19,037 bases of DNA from Candidatus Moranbacteria bacterium GW2011_GWE2_36_40 (GCA_000991645.1 LBRX01000014.1:1-19037); one strand, 5' to 3'. Counted from the first letter of the stretch, positions 6,106 through 13,229 are shown. The notes: generated by a model from the letters alone, not told the origin. Numbers and translations are program-made.

Positions 6106-7667
6106 ATAATTTAGAAAAAAAAGTTCGTGTACGTTTTGCTCCTTCTCCAACGGGGTATATGCATATCGGTAATTTTAGAACCGCTTTGTATAATTTTTTG
6201 TTTGCCAAAAAGCACAGTGGTTCTTTTTTGATTAGAATAGAGGACACCGACCAATCAAGATTTGTTGAGGGTGCAACAGAAAAATTGTTACAGTCCATGG
6301 AATTTATGGATTTGGATTGGGATGAAGGACCATATATCAACAATCAAAATACAACAGACAACAGACAACATCAAGAAGAATCCTCATCATATCCGGGGAT
6401 TTTGGAGGTTGGTGAACATGGACCATATATTCAATCAGAAAGAACTGAGCTTTATCAAAAATATGCACTGGAATTGATTGAAAAAGGAAAGGCATATTAT
6501 TGCTTTTGTGAGCCTGAAAGATTGGAGCAAATGCGTGAAATGCAGCAAAAAGAAAAACTTCCTCCAAAATATGATCATTATTGCTTGAAAAATCTGAGTC
6601 CTCAGCAAATTAATGAAAATTTGCGAAACAATTGCAAGCATGTTGTTCGCTTGAAAGTTCCTGAAGATGAAACAATTGAGTTTGTTGATGCAATACGCGG
6701 AAAAGTTTCTTTTAGTACAAACACAATAGATGATCAGGTGCTGCTCAAGTCAGATGGTTTTCCAACTTATCACTTGGCAAATGTTATCGATGATCATTTG
6801 ATGAAAATTACGCATGTTATCAGAGGTGAGGATTGGCTGCCTAGTACACCTAAGCATATTTTGTTGTATAGGGCATTTGGCTGGCAAGAACCAGAATTTG
6901 CTCATCTTCCCTTGCTTTTGAATACCAATAAATCAAAACTATCAAAAAGACAAGGAGATATTGCAGTGGAGGATTATTTGTCTAGAGGGTATTTAAAAGA
7001 AGCGATTGTGAATTTTGTGGCTATGCTTGGATGGAATCCTGGAGAGGGGAGTGTGCAAGAAATTTTTTCCATGGAGGAGCTTGTTGAAAAATTTGATCTT
7101 TCTCATGTTCACAAGGCGGGAGCAGTGTTTGACTTGAAAAAATTGGATTGGATTAATAGCCAATATATCAAAAAATTAAACATTGATCAGTTGTATGAAA
7201 TGACACTACCGTTTTTTAAAAAAAAGGAATCCTATGTTTCATGGGATATGGAACATGAGCATTTAAACAAAGAAGAAAAGGTGCAATATTTGAAGAAAGT
7301 TTTGACAGTGGAAAAAGAAAGATTGTCAAAATTTGAAGATGTTGGGGATGAAAATCCATATTTTTTTCTCGATATTAAATATGATAAAAATTTGCTTGTT
7401 TGGAAGGATCTGACGCATTCTCAGATAAAAGAATCTTTGGAAAAATCTAAAGCCGCATTAACAGGTATAGACAATAACGATTGGACAAAAGAAATTATTG
7501 AAAAAGAACTTCTTGCAGTTGCTGGAGAAAATCGTGGTAACTTGCTTTGGCCACTTCGTGTGGCATTAACTGGAGCTCAAAAATCTCCTTCACCATTTGA
7601 ATGTGCTTGGGTTCTAGGTAAGGATGAATCTTTGAATCGTATTGAAAAAGCTCATAAAATGCTCTGA
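6102..7667 (+). CDS. gltX: Glutamyl-tRNA synthetase
   Basis: This class I synthetase of 521 aa charges tRNA with glutamate. The HIGH motif is HIGN (21-24) within FAPSPTGYMHIGNFRTALY. RIEDTDQSR follows at 45-53. A Zn-site-like CFC (134-136) has a later Cys161, and the KMSKS motif is SKLSKR (278-283). The C-terminal anticodon-binding half is present, so it is full length. Oddly, between DEGPYI and GEHGPYIQSER (about residues 79-105) there is a polar stretch rich in Asn, Gln and Ser that is longer than the usual loop. The ATG overlaps the glycosyltransferase stop (ATGA). Whether it also charges tRNA-Gln depends on amidotransferase genes outside the window. Confidence 0.96.
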   Translation: MNNLEKKVRVRFAPSPTGYMHIGNFRTALYNFLFAKKHSGSFLIRIEDTDQSRFVEGATEKLLQSMEFMDLDWDEGPYINNQNTTDNRQHQEESSSYPGILEVGEHGPYIQSERTELYQKYALELIEKGKAYYCFCEPERLEQMREMQQKEKLPPKYDHYCLKNLSPQQINENLRNNCKHVVRLKVPEDETIEFVDAIRGKVSFSTNTIDDQVLLKSDGFPTYHLANVIDDHLMKITHVIRGEDWLPSTPKHILLYRAFGWQEPEFAHLPLLLNTNKSKLSKRQGDIAVEDYLSRGYLKEAIVNFVAMLGWNPGEGSVQEIFSMEELVEKFDLSHVHKAGAVFDLKKLDWINSQYIKKLNIDQLYEMTLPFFKKKESYVSWDMEHEHLNKEEKVQYLKKVLTVEKERLSKFEDVGDENPYFFLDIKYDKNLLVWKDLTHSQIKESLEKSKAALTGIDNNDWTKEIIEKELLAVAGENRGNLLWPLRVALTGAQKSPSPFECAWVLGKDESLNRIEKAHKML

Positions 7668-7695
7668 TAAGAATTATGAGTTAGGGTGTCGGATA

Positions 7696-7781
7696 AATTT
7701 CATGCAAATATGTATTTTTTACTCGGCCTCTGTCTCTCGGATCGACCGGCAGCTCGTAAAAAACAATATTTGCATGAAATT
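7696..7781. repeat. Long inverted repeat between gltX and the C39-like gene
   Basis: AATTTCATGCAAATAT (7696-7711) is perfectly complemented by ATATTTGCATGAAATT (7766-7781). Inside, TTTTTTAC pairs with GTAAAAAA across a small internal loop. The 33-nt loop is richer in G+C (CGGCCTCTGTCTCTCGG). No T-run follows on either strand, so it is not a plain terminator. It could be a MITE-like palindromic element or an RNA processing structure in the gltX 3' region. Confidence 0.7.
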
Positions 7782-7828
7782 CCAAAAAACAAGATTCGTA
7801 AAAAGTATTGTAAAAGCATCGTTTTTTT

Positions 7829-9154
7829 ATGAATAAAAAAACAAAACAAAAAAGTAAATCAAAATATGTTTTTTTATCAGTAGCATTTTCATTGCTGGTT
7901 TTTTCAGTTTTTTTGAAAATTGCTGCAGCTGACGATAATAGTATTTCACGAATAGATGAAAATGGAGTTTCTGAAGAAACTCAAGAAAAAATTGATGAGC
8001 TCAAAAAAAGAGCTGCCGTATATCGTCAGATTATAGAAATTAAACAAAAACAAAGTGCGAGTTTAAATGACCAACTTGAAATTGCTGATTCAAACATAGA
8101 ACAAGTTCAAACAGAAATAGACTTAAACAAAGCAAAAATAGATAGCTATAATAGCCAAATATTGCGCCTAGAAACTCAAATAAAAGAAAAGGAAAATGTA
8201 ATTCTTTCTCAAAAAAGAATACTTTCTGATTTGATTCAAGCTTATTATGAGGTTAATATGACAAGCCCCGTAATTTCGTATTTATCTGATGGAAATGTGG
8301 CTGCTTTTATGGTAACTAAAGATAGGCTTTCTCAAACTGGTGATAAAATAAATCAATTGCTTGTTTCGGTCAGAGAAATGAAGAGCGATTTGGAAAAACA
8401 AAGCGCTGAAATTGATCAGAAAAAAAGTGACGTTGTTAGTGCACATGAAGATTTGGAAAACAAGAATGTTGATTTGGAATCCATAAAAAAACAAAAGGAA
8501 GCATTGCTTGCACAAACCAAGGGAGAAGAAGCAAAATATGCCGAACTCTTGCAAAGAGTTGAACAACAAAAGCAAGAATTGTTGGATATTGATCAATATT
8601 TTGCAACTAGCGGTCTTTCTGTGGATTCATATCCGAAGCCAGATTCCAAATATTTCGATTCAACTGACTGGTATTTTTCTCAGAGAGATCCAAAATGGGG
8701 AAATAAAACAATTGGAAATACAAAAACATTAATGAAGAGTTATGGCTGCGCCGTAACTGCTGTTGCTATGGTTTTTAAAAAGCATGGAGGGTCAACTAAT
8801 CCTGGATCTCTTTCTTCAGCCCCAATATTTTCAGGTGATCTTATTAATTGGCCAATGAATTGGAATAGTCCTAAAGTTTCTTTAACTAGCAATGGAAAGA
8901 GTCATGGTAACATAAATTGGTCGGTTATCGATTCACAACTTTCAAAGAAAAATCCTGTTATTGTTTATATTGCAAAAACAAAGGGTAGTGGCGGGCATTA
9001 TGTTGTTATTCATCATAAAACATCAAATGGGAAATATGTCGTGCATGATCCATATTTTGGTCCAAATCTTTTTCTGGACACCTCTAGGGCGCTTGTGGGC
9101 GCTATGGGAACAAATAGTGCGACAAGAATGGATCAGATGATTATCTATAATTGA
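7829..9154 (+). CDS. Secreted coiled-coil protein with C39-like cysteine peptidase domain
   Basis: The 441-aa protein has a very basic N-terminus (KKTKQKSKSK) and one hydrophobic segment (about 13-33) ending AAADD, which is a signal peptide or anchor. Residues 45-255 form a long coiled coil with a central non-coiled patch (140-165: YYEVNMTSPVISYLSDGNVA), like PcsB/EnvC-type cell-wall hydrolase scaffolds. The C-terminal domain begins near 275 and resembles papain-like peptidase C39 family 2. Cys307 lies in SYGCAVTAVAM, His390 in GSGGHYVVIHH and Asp407 in VHDPYFG, a plausible catalytic triad. I infer an extracytoplasmic hydrolase acting on peptidoglycan or peptides. It has no SD and a terminator follows at 9166. 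Confidence 0.85.
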   Translation: MNKKTKQKSKSKYVFLSVAFSLLVFSVFLKIAAADDNSISRIDENGVSEETQEKIDELKKRAAVYRQIIEIKQKQSASLNDQLEIADSNIEQVQTEIDLNKAKIDSYNSQILRLETQIKEKENVILSQKRILSDLIQAYYEVNMTSPVISYLSDGNVAAFMVTKDRLSQTGDKINQLLVSVREMKSDLEKQSAEIDQKKSDVVSAHEDLENKNVDLESIKKQKEALLAQTKGEEAKYAELLQRVEQQKQELLDIDQYFATSGLSVDSYPKPDSKYFDSTDWYFSQRDPKWGNKTIGNTKTLMKSYGCAVTAVAMVFKKHGGSTNPGSLSSAPIFSGDLINWPMNWNSPKVSLTSNGKSHGNINWSVIDSQLSKKNPVIVYIAKTKGSGGHYVVIHHKTSNGKYVVHDPYFGPNLFLDTSRALVGAMGTNSATRMDQMIIYN

Positions 9155-9165
9155 AATAGATTTTA

Positions 9166-9195
9166 AATGCAAGCCATTGCTTGCATTATGTTTTT
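9166..9195 (+). terminator. Terminator after the C39-like gene
   Basis: AATGCAAGC-CATT-GCTTGCATT is a perfect 9-bp hairpin, followed by ATG and then five Ts. It starts 12 bases after the stop codon. The T-run is slightly displaced, so efficiency is uncertain. Confidence 0.65.
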
Positions 9196-9634
9196 ATATA
9201 AAAGGGGTTGTGCGACATTGAGTTGGGTAGGGTGTTTGAATGATAGGTGGTTATATTATTGTCAGCATATTGAGTGTCAATATTCATTTTGCACTACTTA
9301 TATAGACATGACGTACATGTCACAATTTTACTCTTGTTGTGTTAGTATTTGGTATTTTTCATATTGTTAAAAAATTGACTTTTTAATTTTAAAATTTTAT
9401 AAAAAAGTTTTTTTTGTAAAATCAAAAAATAAAAAGACATAATTTTCAAAATGCGAAGTTGGTTTTGAGACACTGATAGTATTTTTTATACATGAGATTT
9501 AATATCTCTTATTTTAACCACAGAGACTTGATAATGAAGTAGCTATATAAGAAGTACTTGGTTATTAAATATGTGCCTCAGGAGCTATTTTGCGTTAAAA
9601 ACAACCCAAAAAAGCCCTAATAAACACCCCTAAA

Positions 9635-9718
9635 TTATGGCTTATTTAAGCCATAAAACGACGCTCAAAATTGACTTGTAAGGCCCTTCTTGATGAAAAG
9701 TGGTATACATATACCACT
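9635..9718. promoter_or_regulatory. Pair of perfect palindromes in the gene-free region
   Basis: TTATGGCTTA-TT-TAAGCCATAA (9635-9656) and AGTGGTATA-CA-TATACCACT (9699-9718) are perfect inverted repeats with 2-base centres. A weaker echo of the first (ATGGCTTATCTTAGGCAT) follows near 9724-9741. They could be regulator-binding sites or cruciform-forming elements; no gene start nearby explains them. Confidence 0.4.
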
Positions 9719-9811
9719 AAACATGGCTTATCTTAGGCATAATTTCACGATTAGATTAAAAATGATATTATACCAAGGCAACTTAATCATTTAATCTATT
9801 ACACAATAATC

Positions 9812-9932
9812 TGTCATCTTGAGCGGAATTGATCCGTCAGCAGGCGGAGAAATGAAGTCGAAAGATCTGGGCTCAGATTCTTCGATTTCGCAGCTTCTTC
9901 CTACGGTCGAAGCTGCTACACTCAGAATGACA
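9812..9932. repeat. Dispersed repeat with TGTCAT/ATGACA ends, copy A
   Basis: The element begins TGTCAT and ends ATGACA. It shares the core ATCTGGGCTCAGAT plus a following CTTCGA-TTCGC motif with 13274-13370. Internally it is palindromic and contains TCCGTCAGCAGGCGGA, a variant of the palindrome at 2176-2191. Such intergenic palindromic units are non-coding and probably mobilised in trans. Confidence 0.65.
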
Positions 9933-10034
9933 CACTGGCGCAGTAGTTTAGTTAATTTAGTATATTGGTTCCTATTTGTATTGTATGTCGCGAAAGATAT
10001 ATTGTGCGACATTGTATATTTTAATTCCCTATAC

Positions 10035-10058
10035 AAAAAAACCTGGAAACATTACCAG
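10035..10058 (-). terminator. Weak candidate terminator of the iron-sulfur operon
   Basis: On the minus strand CTGG and CCAG enclose an 8-nt loop, followed by G and seven Ts. The stem is short, so this is tentative. It lies about 30 bases past the GNAT gene stop. Confidence 0.3.
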
Positions 10059-10089
10059 ATTCTTAAATAAGCATCTTTTTTGAAAACAA

Positions 10090-10506
10090 TTAAAGCTTTA
10101 GATAGAACACGTCAGTATCTCCTTTTATAAACCCAAGCTTCTCATATAGTTTCCTGGCAGCTGTGCGCATTGGACTACTAGTAAGATTAATTTGAGAAAT
10201 ATTTTTTTCTTTGGCTATATTGATCAATTCTTCCATTATTTGCTTTCCAAAACCTTTACCTTGGTAATTCTCAGCAATAACAACATCTTCAATTCTGGCC
10301 ACCTCCCCTTTTGTTGGAACTTTGTGGATTATAAGCGCACCAAAACCTATGATATCATTTTCAGTATTTTCCAAAATTAAGCAAATTGAATTTGGATCAA
10401 CTACCAATGAACCCGTATCGATGGTGATTTCTTTGCCAGTCAAAATCTTGAACAATGGTTTTAGCTGATCTTCGTCCCCTATTTTTAATTTTCTTAAATT
10501 AGACAT
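10090..10506 (-). CDS. GNAT-family N-acetyltransferase
   Basis: The 138-aa protein has the GNAT fold signature. The acetyl-CoA pyrophosphate loop is QGKGFG (82-87), preceded by the strand EVARIEDVVIAENY. The C-terminal strand-helix is NLTSSPMRTAARKLYEKLGF. Overall it resembles GNA1-like small acetyltransferases, but the substrate cannot be inferred. The start is the Met of MSNLRKLKIG at 10506; an upstream extension would run through the IscU gene and reads as nonsense. It starts four bases after the IscU stop, so it is translationally linked to the iron-sulfur operon. A role in that pathway is unproven; it may simply be co-transcribed. No SD. Confidence 0.85.
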   Translation of the reverse strand: MSNLRKLKIGDEDQLKPLFKILTGKEITIDTGSLVVDPNSICLILENTENDIIGFGALIIHKVPTKGEVARIEDVVIAENYQGKGFGKQIMEELINIAKEKNISQINLTSSPMRTAARKLYEKLGFIKGDTDVFYLKL

Positions 10507-10510
10507 CGCT

Positions 10511-10897
10511 TTATTTTTTAGTTTTATAATTTTTAATCGCAGCGTGAAGCGCATCAGCAGCCAGGTTTGAGCAATGCATTTTGGCTGAAGGCAGCCCGCC
10601 CAATTCTTCCGCCACGCTTTTATTGGTAATTTCCAAAGCTTGATCAAGGGTTTTGCCCTTAGCTAAATCAGTAGTCATTGATGATGTTGAAATGGCTGCG
10701 CCGCAACCTAATGTTTCAAATTTTACATCTTTAATTATTTCTTGACCTTGTTTATCTTTGGTAACTTTAATATATAGTCGCATAATATCGCCACATTTAG
10801 GGTTGCCAACAGTGCCAACTCCATCTGCATCCTTAATTTTCCCCTGATTGTGTGGCTTTGTAAAATGCTCTAAAACTTTTTTTGAATATTTTTGCAT
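10511..10897 (-). CDS. iscU: Iron-sulfur cluster scaffold protein IscU
   Basis: The 128-aa protein is a standard-length IscU/NifU N-terminal scaffold that assembles [2Fe-2S] clusters from sulfur delivered by the cysteine desulfurase. The three ligand cysteines are present: Cys35 in GNPKCGD with Asp37, Cys65 in GCGAAIS, and Cys109 in LPSAKMHCSNLA beside His108. The chaperone-binding loop is LPSAK instead of the LPPVK of E. coli IscU, so recognition by an HscA-like chaperone may differ; no hscA or hscB gene is nearby. It is the third gene of the Rrf2-IscS-IscU-GNAT run, 112 bases after iscS. There is no SD at ATG 10897. Confidence 0.95.
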   Translation of the reverse strand: MQKYSKKVLEHFTKPHNQGKIKDADGVGTVGNPKCGDIMRLYIKVTKDKQGQEIIKDVKFETLGCGAAISTSSMTTDLAKGKTLDQALEITNKSVAEELGGLPSAKMHCSNLAADALHAAIKNYKTKK

Positions 10898-10901
10898 ATA
10901 A

Positions 10902-11003
10902 TTCTACTAATTACGAATTAATACGAATGTATGAATCTGCTTCGTTTTCAGTTAAGAGATAGTTATTTTTTGTATTAGTAAATTTGTAAATATTTGTAAT
11001 TCG
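10902..11003. repeat. Inverted ATTCTAC-type repeat between iscS and iscU
   Basis: The 112-base spacer starts and ends with near-complementary sequences of the form ATTCTAC(T/G)AATTAC. Variants rich in TACGAA/TTCGTA recur just upstream of the Rrf2 gene (12805-12845) and near 15205-15235. It may be a degenerate intergenic repeat, or could form an mRNA stem separating iscS from iscU. Confidence 0.4.
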
Positions 11004-11009
11004 TAGAAT

Positions 11010-12233
11010 CTATTGAAAATCAGCTAGCACGTTGCCGGAAATTTTGCGTAGGCGCTTCACCACTTCTTTTATTTTTTCAATAACCGTGTCTAATTCTTTT
11101 TTAGTGGTATATTTCCCTATAGTTAATCTCAAACTCCCATGTGCTTGTTCGTGTTTAAGCCCCAAGGAAAGCAAAACATGCGATGGATCAAGAGCGCCGG
11201 ATGAGCATGCAGAGCCTGTGGAAGCTGCGATGCCATCTAAGTCTAGTGAGAGTATTAGACCTTCTCCTTCCACATCATCAAAGCGAAAATTGGCATTATT
11301 TGGAGATCTTTTTTCTAGTGAGCCATTGAGATATGACTTTGGAATTTCTTTTAACACACGTTTTATAAGATAATCTCGCAGCTCGGTTATTTCAATAATC
11401 TTTTTTTGTGTGGCTGGAGTTTTAATCATGTTTATTGCTTCTCCAAGACCAACTATTGCTGGCACATTGTGTGTTCCAGCGCGCAATTTGAATTCTTGAT
11501 CACCACCATCTTGCACACGCTTTATTGGTGTACCTTTTCTAACATACAAAAGACCAATTCCTTTTGGACCATAGATTTTGTGTGCAGACATCGACAACAA
11601 ATCAACCCCCAGTTCATCCACATCGCAATTGAAATAGTTGATAGCTTGCGTGGCGTCAGTATGAAATGTTATGCGCGACAATTTGTTTTCTGCTCGCTCA
11701 GCGTTTATTTTTTTGAGTAACTTTCCTATTTCAGCAATTGGCTGCACCGTGCCAATTTCATTATTGACATACATCACGGAAATTAAAATTGTGTTGGGTT
11801 TAATTGCCGCTTTAATATCTTTAACAGAAATTAGACCATCTTTGTTGGGTGAAATGTTTGTCACCTCAGCAAGCCCATCTTTTTCTGCAAATTTGCAGGC
11901 ATCCAACACACAATGATGTTCAAATTTGGTGGTAATGATGTGTGGTTTTTCTTCTGCTTTTCTGGCAATGGAATAATATGAACGCAAACTTCCTTTTACA
12001 ACAAGATTATTGCTTTCCGTTGCTCCTGAAGTAAAAATAATTTCAGAGGTGTTTGCACGAAAAAAAAGTGCGGCTTTGGCTCGAGCTTCATCAACTGCTT
12101 CCAGCGCTTCTTGGCCAAAACTATGCACGCTCATTGCGTTACCAAAATTTTGTGAAAAATATGGCAGCATAGCATCCAAAACTTTTTGGTCTACAGGTGT
12201 TGTGGCAGCATAGTCTAAATATATTTTTTTCAT
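11010..12233 (-). CDS. iscS: Cysteine desulfurase (IscS/NifS family)
   Basis: The 407-aa PLP enzyme converts cysteine to alanine and passes sulfur to IscU. Landmarks are YLDYAATTP at the N-terminus, SGATESNN (69-76), the His pair in FEHHCVL (106-107), the HTDATQA cofactor site (191-197) and the PLP lysine Lys219 in SMSAHKIYGPKG. The persulfide loop is STGSACSSGALDPS with Cys343, and GSLRLTIGKYT lies near the end. The length and mobile-loop Cys fit class I desulfurases that feed the general cluster pathway. The gene lies between the Rrf2 regulator, with a 158-bp repeat in the gap, and iscU. No SD: the upstream bases are the repeat end plus a short A-rich stretch. Confidence 0.96.
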   Translation of the reverse strand: MKKIYLDYAATTPVDQKVLDAMLPYFSQNFGNAMSVHSFGQEALEAVDEARAKAALFFRANTSEIIFTSGATESNNLVVKGSLRSYYSIARKAEEKPHIITTKFEHHCVLDACKFAEKDGLAEVTNISPNKDGLISVKDIKAAIKPNTILISVMYVNNEIGTVQPIAEIGKLLKKINAERAENKLSRITFHTDATQAINYFNCDVDELGVDLLSMSAHKIYGPKGIGLLYVRKGTPIKRVQDGGDQEFKLRAGTHNVPAIVGLGEAINMIKTPATQKKIIEITELRDYLIKRVLKEIPKSYLNGSLEKRSPNNANFRFDDVEGEGLILSLDLDGIAASTGSACSSGALDPSHVLLSLGLKHEQAHGSLRLTIGKYTTKKELDTVIEKIKEVVKRLRKISGNVLADFQ

Positions 12234-12241
12234 ATGTTTTT

Positions 12242-12399
12242 TGTCATTCCGGGCTTGCCGTGCCCGCCTCTGGAGGGACCCGGAATCCAGCCCTAATTAA
12301 TCTCAAAAAATTATTTTATTTGTAGTGTGTGGTATTGATCAGTGTCGGGTCTGGATTCCCGCCTGCCTGTCCGGTAGGCAGGTTTTCACGGGAATGACA
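12242..12399. repeat. Composite inverted repeat (TGTCATTCC ... GGAATGACA) between rrf2 and iscS
   Basis: The 158-bp unit begins TGTCATTCC and ends GGAATGACA. The halves mirror each other: GGAATCCAG in the left half faces CTGGATTCC in the right half. Internal hairpins include GCCTGCC/GGCAGG near 12361-12382. It belongs with 18698-18783 to the widespread GTCATTCCCG-type palindromic repeats. Lying inside the operon, it will be transcribed and form a large stem between the regulator and iscS. Confidence 0.7.
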
Positions 12400-12409
12400 C
12401 GAGAATATT

Positions 12410-12799
12410 TTATTTTATTAGCGTATTTAGTTTTATTGAATACAGTGTTTTTTTGATTTGCACTCCTAATTTGTTCCAGACAACACTTGATGGGCATTTG
12501 TGTTCGCTGGAACAAAATTTTCCCACACAGCGCATTGGCGCAATTTCGCCATCCAAAAGTTCAATGATCTCGCCAACAGGAATTTTTTTTGGTTCTTTTG
12601 CTAGCATATAGCCACCCTGCTTTCCTTTGGAGCTTTGCACTACTCCCCCATTTCGCAGCAATCCCATTAGTCTTTCAAGATACTTCTGAGAAATGTTTTC
12701 TTCTTTGGCAATTTCTCCAATTGTTTTTTGATTGGGATGGCATTGAGCTAAATTAGTCATAGCCTTGAGACCATATTCTGCTTTGGTTGAAAATCTCAT
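12410..12799 (-). CDS. Rrf2/IscR-family transcriptional regulator
   Basis: The 129-aa protein matches the Rrf2 family. The N-terminus MRFSTKAEYGLKAMTNLA and the winged helix (KTIGEIAKEENISQKYLERL, then a wing at SSKGKQGGYMLA) are typical. Three cysteines, Cys91, Cys96 and Cys102 (MRCVGKFCSSEHKC), match the Fe-S ligand cysteines of IscR-like members, with C-x4-C spacing where E. coli IscR has C-x5-C. It probably senses cluster status and controls the iscS-iscU genes that follow. Its promoter has an IscR-like palindrome at the start point, supporting autoregulation. The protein is shorter than E. coli IscR, lacking the extended C-terminus. No SD. Confidence 0.92.
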   Translation of the reverse strand: MRFSTKAEYGLKAMTNLAQCHPNQKTIGEIAKEENISQKYLERLMGLLRNGGVVQSSKGKQGGYMLAKEPKKIPVGEIIELLDGEIAPMRCVGKFCSSEHKCPSSVVWNKLGVQIKKTLYSIKLNTLIK

Positions 12800-12866
12800 T
12801 TATATGACCGATACGAAACTACGAATAGTATTCGAATCTACGAAAATTAAATCTTAAAACATTAAT

Positions 12867-12885
12867 GTCTACTAAATTAGTATAC
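12867..12885 (-). promoter_or_regulatory. Candidate Rrf2/IscR operator
   Basis: GTCTACTAA-A-TTAGTATAC is an inverted repeat with 8 of 9 arm positions matching. Its centre, TACTAAATTAGTA, resembles the IscR type 1 core (GACTRWWWYAGTC). It overlaps the expected transcription start (about 12883) of the Rrf2-iscS-iscU unit, an ideal place for repression by the encoded regulator. Confidence 0.55.
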
Positions 12886-12889
12886 ATTA

Positions 12890-12918
12890 AATATAATATT
12901 ATTTGACAATGGTGTCAA
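12890..12918 (-). promoter_or_regulatory. Promoter of the Rrf2-iscS-iscU-GNAT operon
   Basis: On the minus strand a perfect TTGACA and TATATT (5 of 6) are separated by 17 bases. The leader to ATG 12799 is about 84 nt and has no SD. Confidence 0.75.
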
Positions 12919-12931
12919 GAGTCAATTTTTC

Positions 12932-12959
12932 TTGTGCAAATCTCTTTTTTTGATATAAT
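12932..12959 (+). promoter_or_regulatory. Promoter of the Cys-rich small gene
   Basis: TTGTGC and a perfect TATAAT are separated by 16 bases. The block resembles the promoter at 13230-13257 beyond the hexamers (CTTG, CAAA, CTCTT, TTTG before TATAAT). It is divergent from the iron-sulfur operon promoter and about 15 bases from its -35. Confidence 0.65.
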
Positions 12960-12991
12960 TTAAAAACAATTCAAAAAAGGAGGTTGCTAGC

Positions 12992-13198
12992 ATGTGCAAA
13001 ATTTTTCTATGTCCAGATTGTAAAGAACAAGACATCGTAACGGTTATTGGGTGTGGCACACTTGTTCCGAGCAATGAATGCTTTCGATGCAGTAAAAAAA
13101 ATGCATTCAATTGTTCACAAACAAAAGAAGATTGCATTTTTGTGGTTGATCAAACACATAGATGTGATCCTTGCAATGAGGTGCGAAATGTTTGGTAA
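12992..13198 (+). CDS. Small cysteine-rich protein, probably metal-binding
   Basis: The 68-aa product has ten cysteines: 2, 7, 10, 21, 30, 33, 41, 48, 58 and 61. They include three C-x2-C knuckles (CPDC, CFRC, CDPC) typical of zinc ribbons and rubredoxin-like folds. No signal peptide or membrane segment is visible. Gene signals are very good: a perfect TATAAT promoter, an SD AGGAGG at 12978-12983 eight bases before the ATG, and an intrinsic terminator at the stop codon. It is divergent from the Rrf2/iscS operon, so a link to metal or iron-sulfur homeostasis is tempting but only inferred. The overlapping frame at 13047-13256 is rejected because it runs through the terminator. I recognise no named family. 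Confidence 0.8.
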   Translation: MCKIFLCPDCKEQDIVTVIGCGTLVPSNECFRCSKKNAFNCSQTKEDCIFVVDQTHRCDPCNEVRNVW

Positions 13199-13228
13199 AA
13201 AGGCTGTGCAGCGACATAGTCTTTTTTT
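13197..13228 (+). terminator. Terminator of the Cys-rich gene
   Basis: AAAAAGGCTGTG pairs with CATAGTCTTTTT (12 bp with two G-U pairs) around a 6-nt loop and ends in seven Ts. The stem starts inside the TAA stop codon. Confidence 0.75.
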
Positions 13229-13229
13229 C

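Larger units (their letters stand above)
9155..10089. other. Long region without a convincing gene
   Basis: About 0.9 kb with no protein-like frame; the short frames at 9167-9370 and 9819-10070 have implausible composition. It holds a terminator (9166-9195), a very A/T-rich patch (9365-9440), two perfect palindromes (9635-9656 and 9699-9718) and a dispersed repeat (9812-9932). Near the right end ATGTCGC/GCGACAT form a 7-bp inverted repeat around 9986-10012. The 13-mer TTGTGCGACATTG occurs at 9208-9220 and again at 10002-10014, which is weak evidence for an inserted segment. Confidence 0.6.

Noticed and set aside
9167..9370. 67-codon Cys/Tyr/Trp-rich frame after the C39-like gene
   Set aside because: It begins inside the terminator hairpin and has an implausible composition.
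9455..9480. CRISPR-like GTTTTGAGACACTG string
   Set aside because: It occurs once, with no repeat array and no cas genes nearby.
10507..10647. N-terminal extension of the GNAT gene
   Set aside because: It lies inside iscU in another frame and reads as nonsense; the family N-terminus begins at 10506.
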